A stretch of 5,500 bases of DNA from Schlesneria sp. (GTDB lineage Bacteria > Planctomycetota > Planctomycetia > Planctomycetales > Planctomycetaceae), in NCBI GenBank assembly GCA_025353525.1, contig JANXOO010001233.1:1-5500 (forward strand), given 5' to 3'. Shown here in pieces: positions 1 through 5,500 of the stretch. A model generated the notes under the pieces. It had not been told where the DNA came from and did not search any database. It saw nothing but the letters and a program-made list of their open reading frames with translations. The stretch's first letter is position 1; each line of letters opens with the position of its first letter. The translations under genes were made by a program, and so were the position numbers.

Positions 1-263
1 ATGGACTCTTCGCGTTTGATTTGAGTGAAGCATCAAAATGACATTCGACATCAGGATTCAATCGTCGATTATTCGGATGGCCGACCCGTTGGGCCTCAAT
101 GCGGTTTTTTCGGAACGCCGTTCTCCAGGGACTCCGAAGACTCCGACCCTGGCTATGGGAATTCATGGTCCGTTGGACCGAAAGACCGCATGCGACGCCT
201 CTCGTTTTCAGAGTTCGAAATCCCGACAATTTCGAACTCCGCCCGCAGCAGCCCGGTTTCGAC
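1..263. other. Non-coding or undetermined stretch downstream of the cytochrome gene
   Basis: No convincing gene is visible here. On the minus strand an ATG at 164-166 opens a frame of 55 codons that runs off the left edge. Its product is rich in Arg, Asn and Ser, resembles nothing I recognise, has only a weak GGA upstream of the start, and the frame is also open well before the ATG, so it may be chance. On the plus strand, a frame entering from the left edge ends at TGA 39-41 after GLFAFDLSEASK, which could be the tail of a convergent gene. Neither can be decided without flanking sequence. Small palindromes are present: CGCATGCG at 187-194, GGTCC/GGACC at 167-179 and CCAGGG/CCCTGG at 125-152. 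Confidence 0.4.
211..239 (-). terminator. Perfect 11-bp hairpin just past the cytochrome gene, candidate transcript end
   Basis: GAGTTCGAAAT at 211-221 and its exact reverse complement ATTTCGAACTC at 229-239 enclose a 7-base loop. The structure begins 25 bases downstream of the TAG stop of the large minus-strand gene. In the direction of transcription it is followed by TGAAAACGAG, so there is no U-tract and it is not a classic intrinsic terminator. It could be a U-less terminator, a 3' stabilising hairpin, or an operator-like palindrome. If a plus-strand gene ends to the left of it, it could serve both directions. Confidence 0.45.
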
Positions 264-3200
264 CTATTCATTTTTGAATGTCCGGTCGATGTCGAGTTTC
301 AGCGACCAGAGGTATTGCCCGATCGCTTCAAACTGTTTGACGGCACTTCCATTTTCAATATGTTTCGCTGCGGTGACCTGCAAATCGGGCGCGAAGCGTG
401 GCATCCTCGATCCGATGTCGTAACGAGGTGGGTCCAACATCTGGCGCAACGCAAATTCGGGGCGAAGCCGGTCGTGCGCAAACGCGAAATTGATCCCGAG
501 TGCAATTTGCGTTGCCGCGTCTCCACGAGGTTTTTCACTCCCAACGCCGTGACACTGACGACAGTCGAGTCCTCCGTCGCGGAGCGTCAGTTGTCTCCCG
601 ACCTCGACTCGTTCGGCATCTGGTTCCTTTGGCAGAATCTCGCGATAAATCAAGCCGTGCTCGGATGCCATTGCGTGCGAAACGAATTCGGCATAAGCCG
701 GAAAGGCGGGCATTCGCATCGTCATCCATGGTCGTGGCTTGTGTTTGATTTCTCCCTTGATCAACCTGGCAATCCAGGGGCCTTGTAACTTGTCGCCGAC
801 CCAGGTCAATTGTGGAACTGTTTCAGTCAGTTTTCCCGATCCTTCGTCTTCGACGATGTCCGGCAACAATGCAGACGCGGCGTCTCGGCCATGGCACGCG
901 TTGCATCGCAACGATTTCATCACTCGTGCAAGATGCGGGCTGGTCTCTTCAGGTGTTGCCACTTCGTTTTTCGATCCTGCGTCGAGGTAGACTCGAAGAG
1001 CCGTTTTCTCAGAATCGCTCAGGGCAAATTGAGGAATTCCACGTTTCCCGCCGTCCATGCACCCGCGACTTGCTCCATTAACGACGGGAGAACGCAGGTC
1101 GGCCGCAGCCAGCTTGCCTGATGTCGAGACAACATGGCAGCGGTCACAGCGGTGTTCCGAGAACAGTTTTTGACCGCGTTCCGGATTACCGGTGTTTTGC
1201 AATTCAAACGGGGCGTTGACTCCCGTGGAATTGCGTTCGAGATACGCAGCAAGTTCAGAGGACTCGTCGTTTTTGAGTTGAAAATCGGGCATGTGACTCC
1301 CGACATGATGTCGATGAGGCGTTCGCAAAAAGTGTTCAAGGCGACCAGGCAAGTATTTGCTCTTCACCGACGCGAGCGAAACGCGATCCCACTCGGGATG
1401 CGGATCGGCCCCGGCAAACGTGTGACAGGCAATACAACCGAGTCGCTCGAACAGAACCGCACCTTTCTTCACACGTGCCTCATCGTTGTTTCGATTGATT
1501 GGTGTGTGAGGCGTCTCGCCGGCTTCTCGCAGCGATGCAAGGTACGCAACAAGATCGCTCAGTGCCGCATCGCTGCTTGATAGAAGCAGGCGTGGCATCG
1601 TGGTATGCGAGCCGAGTCGAGCGGGGTCTCGCAACCATGCTGCCAGCCAGTTCGGGTCGAGTCGCGATCCGATCCCGTCGAGGTCAGGTGCATGACGAAT
1701 GCCATCGACAGCGCCGTCCGGGTGCGGGGATGTTGATTCAATCGATTCTGATCGGTGGCATCGGGCACATTGGTATTTCGCGTAAAGCGCCTGCCCCGAC
1801 AGATATTGTTCCCGCTTTTCCCGACCAGCGGCATTTTCGAGACTGCCAGTCGAGACACTGACCGCAGGGCCGGAAGTCACGTCCCCTTTCGAGCGAACAC
1901 GTTTGGCCACACTTTCATCGACAGGGTCGTGAAAGAGTGATGTCGGAGGGACCAGTTCGCGAGGAAACCGGTCTGTTTCCCACATGAGCCGAAAGTTCGA
2001 GTTCTGCCCCGACACTGTATGCCGCACTTGTAATCGGACGAATCCTTTTTTCAACGGGATTGCGACATCTTTCTTGCCCAGGGAATATTCAACATTGTCG
2101 ATTTCGAGAACTGCAGACGATTCGGTCTTTGCGTTGAATCGGTAGTTTCCCGAGAAGGGAATTTTCAGGTAGCCGGTGGCGACGACTTGTTCTGGCTGTG
2201 TTGCCGATTGAAAACCGGTCCAGGCCATCAACCGGGATTTCGTCAGCCATTGCAGGGAAGGTGCGTACACGACGACGCCGGGCGACAGCCGCGAGATCAG
2301 CGCCGTCGTCTCGGGATTCGGCTTTGGTGAGTGCAACCTGTCAGCAGGCATCGTGTCGCGATACAGACGATTCAGCGTAAGAGCCGCAGACTGCTCGATA
2401 TTCGTGCCATCCGCTGTACGCAGCGAGTACGTGATCCCAAGCTGGTCCACCGGCTTCAATTCGGGGATTTCAATAAAGACCGTCCTGTTGTCGTCCAGCA
2501 GCGTCACCGATTTGGGTTCGACAGAATCCCGGCCGATCTGGCCTGGAGCAGACGGCTTGAAATCGGGTGATCCGTACTCCTTCGACCAGCGATAATTCCA
2601 CGCTTCGAGTTCATAGTTCAGAGGGTTTTCAGCGTCCTCGCGGTTCAGCGGGCGGGTAAAGGTCAAGGCGACACCGTTTTGGTACGTTTGCATGTCAACC
2701 AGCATGTCGACATTTCCGCCGGTGTATCGGACTCGCTGGAAACATCCATCATTGACGGCGCTGCTGACCCAGCCTTTGAGCCCCGTCAGATACAGTTGCC
2801 CATCCCCCGGATTGAACCTCCCTCGATGCACACCCGAAGCAAATCGCAAAGGAAACCGTGTCGAACCACCATTCATGACAATCGAGTCAGAACGCACATG
2901 CGGGAGTCCATCCGGCAATTTGACTTCCCGTTTTTCTCCTCCAACATCACTCTTCCCGCCATTTTTATGACTTCCCGAACCCGACCATTCCCCTTCCGAC
3001 ACCATCAACCGCAATTCACATTGACCGTAAGACAGATGAAGCAGCTGGCCCTCAAGTGGTCCCCAGCGGTTGCCAGCCACCCAGACCTGACCACCGCAAC
3101 TGTTATCCACGAGCCGCGGGAACCAGCAAAACGGGCGTTCAAAATCGGTGGGTGGAGTCGGTCGATGGTGCGACATCATGGCACCGTAAAATCCTCCTTC

Positions 3201-5500
3201 ACGCACATTGAATACTGCCGAACCTGGCGTCCATTCGCCTTCCTGAGGCGCCACCGTGATCTCGTCGTGTGGACCAATACCGATTCCGTTAGAGTTTCGG
3301 AATCCGGTCGCATAGACATCCAGCTTCGATCCATCGGCAGAGACTCGCAGCAGACAACCATCGTGAGGTGTCGCGGAATCGCAATTACCTTTGGCAAAAT
3401 AGAAATTGCCCGCCCGATCGGTCTCCAGGCAAGTAACATATTCGTGACCGTTCAGCGAAACATACGCATCCTTGTTGAAGTTCTCGTAAAAATCGGCCTC
3501 GCCGTCGTCATTGGTGTCGTGCAATCGAGTGATCTGATCGCGACCAACGACATAAATCGATGGTTGCTTCGAGTTTGAACCCGTCGAATCAGTCCCGGTT
3601 TTGACTTTGATCCCCAGCGGCTGAAACAATCCCGTTGCATATCGACGCCAGGTGATTCGATCGAGTGTTGTGTCGAGACCGTCGACGAGCCAAACGTCTC
3701 CGTGCAGCGTACACACGACCGCTCGACCATCAGGCAGAAAATCATGTCCGCCACAAAACATGAGCGCATTGAACCGGTTCTCAAACGGCAAGTTGATTGT
3801 GTCGATCACGTACGGTTCGCTCCCTTGTCCGATCTCACCCGCCGTCACAAGTGGATCTCCCCAGATTGCCGTCCCGGGTTTCATGAGTGCAATTAAATCT
3901 TCCGGACCTTTCAGCATCGACGCCGTTTTTTCGAGGACCGACTCATCCAGCGCCGGGCCAGCGATCAAAACCTGCACAGTGACGGCTTCGGAACGGGCGG
4001 GAATTGTGAGCAAATGACATTGGTCCGGACCGCGCTTCAGCACGGCTGTATTCGTGTTGCCAACCAGTCGCACGCGGGCATCCTGATCTGCAACGAGCAT
4101 CGACAGCGATGAAGACGATGGTTCGACGCGAATCGTGCGGCTCAGCACGTGTGCATCATTCGCGTCGATCAGCCACGGAGATTCGAAAACAACAGTCGGC
4201 GGCAAATGCAGATTGCCGGACGGTTCGTTCGATCCGACAGTGAACTTCAAGACGACGCGTTGGCCGTGACGGTACAATCCTTCATAGTGGGCTTCGGTTT
4301 TCGGCAGCGGGCCGAATGTGTGGTTTTTTCGGTGATCGGTGAATTCGTCGGTGCGAGAACATCCAGCCAGATTCGGAGTCGTGAAAGTAACATTTCCTTC
4401 GAGGCGCGGCGGTACAATAATCCCGTACCGTGCTGCGTCAAACTTGAGAAATCCCTCCCATCCAGCCGAAGCCCGCAACTGCTCGGTGTCGTAGCAGATC
4501 GAATGCGTCCGATTGTCGCCGACCCGAACCACGATTCCTTTATATACAGTTCCACCAGGTCCAACGATCGAGCCGCTGAAAAACGGGCCGGTATCCATTT
4601 GACCAAACCGGTCATCGCGCGAATCCTGTTCTGTCCAGCGAAACCCGAGTGCATCTTCGCCCCAATGCCCTTCGATTCGTTGACGCTCTCGACCGGTCCC
4701 ATTCACGCCCGGTGCCAATGAACCGACAATGGCGGCATTTTTTCCAGTCGCGTCTTCGACCTTCGACTGTTCAACCAACGCATCAAAGTGCCAAAGTCCC
4801 AACGTGAGCGGATCAGGAACAAACGGTGCCGAAGGAATTGCATCGATCGATCGAATTCCTCGCGAGATTCGAACTTCATCGATCAGTCCCGTACAACCGA
4901 ACGATCGATCAACGAGACTCGCAATCGCAAGCTCACCCGCTAATGATTTCGCTTCCGTTTGCAGGACCGTCTGGGTGGCAACCGGTTTTCCGTCGACAAA
5001 AAGTCGAATTCGCACAGGTTCGATGACCATCGCCAGAGAGTGCCACTGGCCGTCGCAAATCATCGCGTTGGAATGGCAATGGTCCGGAGCAAAACCAGGT
5101 GCAAAAACGGTCAGGTTTCCTGTCCCCGCCATTGAAAACAATTCCCAATGCGTGCCCGACGATTTTTGTTCGTTGGATATGAGAATATTATACGGACCTT
5201 TGTCAGTGAGCTTCGCCCAGCACTCGGCAGTGATGGGAAACTGGTGGAACTCGCCCCTTCCGGCGACCATTGCAGAACCAGCCTGCCCATCGAGAGCCTT
5301 TCCGAACTTGCCCTCTTTCAAACGCGGCAAATTCGCATTGGCTGCCGTCGTTGCCGTCGCCGGAACTTGAGCAACGGGAACAGCAGTACGCATTTTCGGT
5401 CGCGGACCTGCAGGCTGCCCGTTCAGTTGAGGCAACAGCCAGTCGAGTCCATCAAGGTTATCGCTCAACCGTTCTTCGGCGTCGTCGTTGGTGTGCCCGA
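264..5500 (-). CDS. Multidomain pentaheme c-type cytochrome (LamG / DUF6797 / beta-propeller / PA14 / cytochrome c), 5' end outside the window
   Basis: Large exported electron-transfer protein of the planctomycete multiheme type; substrate unknown. Residue numbers here and below count from a TTG codon at 5468. Domains in order: LamG-like (about 48-205), DUF6797-like (about 262-412), dehydrogenase-type beta-propeller (about 560-922), Ig-like (about 928-1035), PA14-like (about 1057-1181), then five CxxCH heme sites (first Cys at 1234, 1345, 1441, 1522, 1636). The stop is TAG at 264-266. The TTG is unlikely to be the true start: no Shine-Dalgarno sequence precedes it, ten more codons upstream (GHTNDDAEER) stay open to the window edge, and the visible N-terminus has no signal peptide although c-type hemes are attached outside the cytoplasm. 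Start, promoter and signal sequence should therefore lie beyond 5500. No internal stop or frameshift is seen. The multiheme cytochrome call is very secure; the reaction catalysed is not known. Confidence 0.93.
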   Translation of the reverse strand, partial: GHTNDDAEERLSDNLDGLDWLLPQLNGQPAGPRPKMRTAVPVAQVPATATTAANANLPRLKEGKFGKALDGQAGSAMVAGRGEFHQFPITAECWAKLTDKGPYNILISNEQKSSGTHWELFSMAGTGNLTVFAPGFAPDHCHSNAMICDGQWHSLAMVIEPVRIRLFVDGKPVATQTVLQTEAKSLAGELAIASLVDRSFGCTGLIDEVRISRGIRSIDAIPSAPFVPDPLTLGLWHFDALVEQSKVEDATGKNAAIVGSLAPGVNGTGRERQRIEGHWGEDALGFRWTEQDSRDDRFGQMDTGPFFSGSIVGPGGTVYKGIVVRVGDNRTHSICYDTEQLRASAGWEGFLKFDAARYGIIVPPRLEGNVTFTTPNLAGCSRTDEFTDHRKNHTFGPLPKTEAHYEGLYRHGQRVVLKFTVGSNEPSGNLHLPPTVVFESPWLIDANDAHVLSRTIRVEPSSSSLSMLVADQDARVRLVGNTNTAVLKRGPDQCHLLTIPARSEAVTVQVLIAGPALDESVLEKTASMLKGPEDLIALMKPGTAIWGDPLVTAGEIGQGSEPYVIDTINLPFENRFNALMFCGGHDFLPDGRAVVCTLHGDVWLVDGLDTTLDRITWRRYATGLFQPLGIKVKTGTDSTGSNSKQPSIYVVGRDQITRLHDTNDDGEADFYENFNKDAYVSLNGHEYVTCLETDRAGNFYFAKGNCDSATPHDGCLLRVSADGSKLDVYATGFRNSNGIGIGPHDEITVAPQEGEWTPGSAVFNVREGGFYGAMMSHHRPTPPTDFERPFCWFPRLVDNSCGGQVWVAGNRWGPLEGQLLHLSYGQCELRLMVSEGEWSGSGSHKNGGKSDVGGEKREVKLPDGLPHVRSDSIVMNGGSTRFPLRFASGVHRGRFNPGDGQLYLTGLKGWVSSAVNDGCFQRVRYTGGNVDMLVDMQTYQNGVALTFTRPLNREDAENPLNYELEAWNYRWSKEYGSPDFKPSAPGQIGRDSVEPKSVTLLDDNRTVFIEIPELKPVDQLGITYSLRTADGTNIEQSAALTLNRLYRDTMPADRLHSPKPNPETTALISRLSPGVVVYAPSLQWLTKSRLMAWTGFQSATQPEQVVATGYLKIPFSGNYRFNAKTESSAVLEIDNVEYSLGKKDVAIPLKKGFVRLQVRHTVSGQNSNFRLMWETDRFPRELVPPTSLFHDPVDESVAKRVRSKGDVTSGPAVSVSTGSLENAAGREKREQYLSGQALYAKYQCARCHRSESIESTSPHPDGAVDGIRHAPDLDGIGSRLDPNWLAAWLRDPARLGSHTTMPRLLLSSSDAALSDLVAYLASLREAGETPHTPINRNNDEARVKKGAVLFERLGCIACHTFAGADPHPEWDRVSLASVKSKYLPGRLEHFLRTPHRHHVGSHMPDFQLKNDESSELAAYLERNSTGVNAPFELQNTGNPERGQKLFSEHRCDRCHVVSTSGKLAAADLRSPVVNGASRGCMDGGKRGIPQFALSDSEKTALRVYLDAGSKNEVATPEETSPHLARVMKSLRCNACHGRDAASALLPDIVEDEGSGKLTETVPQLTWVGDKLQGPWIARLIKGEIKHKPRPWMTMRMPAFPAYAEFVSHAMASEHGLIYREILPKEPDAERVEVGRQLTLRDGGLDCRQCHGVGSEKPRGDAATQIALGINFAFAHDRLRPEFALRQMLDPPRYDIGSRMPRFAPDLQVTAAKHIENGSAVKQFEAIGQYLWSLKLDIDRTFKNE
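294..1811 (-). other. Tandem cytochrome c region with five CxxCH heme sites (region of the large CDS)
   Basis: Residues about 1220-1725. Heme-attachment motifs: CARCH (1234-1238; bases 1755-1769), CIACH (1345-1349; 1422-1436), CDRCH (1441-1445; 1134-1148), CNACH (1522-1526; 891-905) and CRQCH (1636-1640; 549-563). Candidate distal Met ligands follow four of them: TTMPRL (Met1291), SHMPDF (Met1393), RMPAF (Met1586) and RMPRF (Met1689). The third domain has GIPQF where a Met-Pro would be expected. Spacings between successive first cysteines are 111, 96, 81 and 114 residues, so each heme has its own compact domain. Heme attachment by a periplasmic cytochrome c maturation system is known for the family; the electron acceptor is not visible. 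Confidence 0.93.
1926..2300 (-). other. PA14-like domain (region of the large CDS)
   Basis: Residues about 1057-1181. The core GYLKIPFSGNYRFNAKTES (1099-1117), then SAVLEIDNVEY (1118-1128), IPLKKGFVRLQVRHT (1137-1151) and FRLMWETDRFPRELVPPTSL (1159-1178) follow the PA14 order: a 'G-x-I-P-x-S-G-x-Y-x-F' strand, a strand presenting an Asp to the ligand, a 'kG-hxxl-x-v-x-h' strand, and the closing 'hxW-x-x-P-x-x-x-h-P-x-x-x-L' segment. PA14 modules in bacterial surface enzymes usually bind glycans; the ligand here is unknown. Confidence 0.65.
2364..2687 (-). other. Ig-like beta-sandwich linker domain (region of the large CDS)
   Basis: Residues about 928-1035. Segments TYQNGVALTFTRPLNREDAE, NPLNYELEAWNYRWSKEYG, SVTLLDDNRTVFIEIPEL and GITYSLRTADG give alternating beta strands in the style of the Ig-like domain that follows the propeller in planctomycete heme proteins, where a 'feature of the function' strand is followed by YELEAWNYRWS. 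It probably spaces the propeller from the PA14-like module. The fold is inferred from strand pattern and family memory. Confidence 0.5.
2703..3791 (-). other. Sorbosone dehydrogenase-like beta-propeller (region of the large CDS)
   Basis: Residues about 560-922, with repeated blade-like segments: DFLPDGRAVVCTLHGDVWLV (576-595), ATGLFQPLGIKV (611-622), a calcium-loop-like DTNDDGEAD (651-659), TDRAGNFYFAKGN (683-695), YATGFRNSNGIGIGP (719-733) and the last blade RGRFNPGDGQLYLTGLKGW (882-900). This matches the membrane-bound dehydrogenase / glucose-sorbosone dehydrogenase type of propeller common in PVC-group heme proteins. It is the most likely catalytic or substrate-contact part, but no diagnostic active-site set for a specific sugar can be read from the sequence. 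A Gly/Ser/Lys-rich insertion (about 824-850) interrupts a loop late in the propeller. Confidence 0.72.
4233..4685 (-). other. DUF6797-like domain (region of the large CDS)
   Basis: Residues about 262-412. Landmarks are RIEGHWGEDALGF, DRFGQMDTGPFFSG (286-299), KGIVVRVGD (310-318), ICYDTEQLRASAGWEGFLKF (324-343) and HYEGLYRHGQRVVLKF (394-409). I recognise this as the module that often sits just before the beta-propeller in planctomycete and verrucomicrobial cytochromes and is catalogued as DUF6797. Its function is unknown. The assignment is from memory of the family; the exact boundaries are estimates. Confidence 0.7.
4854..5327 (-). other. LamG / concanavalin A-like domain (region of the large CDS)
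   Basis: Residues about 48-205. The opening GKFGKALDG, the central DGQWHSLAMV (139-148), the strand RLFVDGKPVATQ (155-166) and the closing GLIDEVRISRGIR (194-206) are the usual landmarks of the Laminin_G_3 / concanavalin-like jelly-roll fold. In planctomycete proteins such modules are thought to bind carbohydrate or hold the protein at a surface; that role is inferred. The family assignment rests on pattern recognition, not on a profile search. Confidence 0.8.

Noticed and set aside
79..110. GGCC repeat followed by a T6 run as a plus-strand intrinsic terminator
   Set aside because: The possible stem is only 3-4 bp and is separated from the T-run by about ten bases, so it is too weak to call.
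2679..3578. Plus-strand open frame of 299 codons, with similar ones at 99-788 and 4149-4721
   Set aside because: These frames are in codon register with the large minus-strand gene, so a plus stop needs TTA, CTA or TCA in the gene, which are rare codons here. The translations show no domain and the opposite strand carries clear heme motifs and domains.
4012..4020. Cys-His pair (DQCHLL, residues 482-487) as a sixth heme site
   Set aside because: No cysteine stands three residues before it, so it is not a CxxCH motif; it lies in the beta-rich region before the propeller.
4538..4552. TATATA-containing stretch resembling a promoter -10 box
   Set aside because: It encodes Thr-Val-Tyr-Lys-Gly in the DUF6797-like region, has no partner -35 element, and no gene starts nearby in either direction.
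4811..4910. Cluster of six GATC sites, including two CGATCGATC-like runs
   Set aside because: It is explained by Asp (GAT/GAC), Ile (ATC) and Arg/Ser codons in the coding frame; there is no sign of an origin or methylation-controlled region inside this gene.
4729..5370. Plus-strand open frame of 213 codons
   Set aside because: It lies antisense to the LamG-like region, its translation is Ser/Arg/Pro-rich without recognisable motifs, and the minus-strand reading is far better supported.

Overview
The window is almost entirely one very large gene read from the minus strand. Its frame is open from the right-hand edge (position 5500) to a TAG stop at 264-266, so at least 1744 codons are uninterrupted and the 5' end of the gene lies outside the window. 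The encoded protein is a multidomain, multiheme c-type cytochrome. This combination (LamG-like module, DUF6797-type module, dehydrogenase-like beta-propeller, PA14-like module, string of CxxCH cytochrome c domains) is typical of Planctomycetes and related PVC bacteria. The moderate-to-high GC content and the giant single-gene layout fit that group. I infer a planctomycete and cannot name the species.

Layout, reading in the direction of the gene (right to left): about 5500-5330, an N-terminal stretch without recognisable domain and without a signal peptide; about 5327-4854, a LamG/concanavalin-like sugar- or surface-binding module; about 4685-4233, a DUF6797-like module; about 3791-2703, a beta-propeller resembling sorbosone dehydrogenase-type proteins; about 2687-2364, an Ig-like beta domain; about 2300-1926, a PA14-like module; about 1811-294, five CxxCH heme-binding sites in tandem. 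I infer a periplasmic or surface-exposed electron-transfer protein in which binding modules bring a (poly)saccharide or similar substrate to the propeller and the hemes carry electrons away. The substrate is not visible in the sequence.

The remaining 263 bases at the left edge carry no convincing gene. A perfect 11-bp inverted repeat 25 bases past the stop is the best candidate for transcript end formation or 3' protection. All long plus-strand frames are antisense shadows of the large gene. No tRNA, rRNA, CRISPR array, insertion sequence or phage-like feature was seen.
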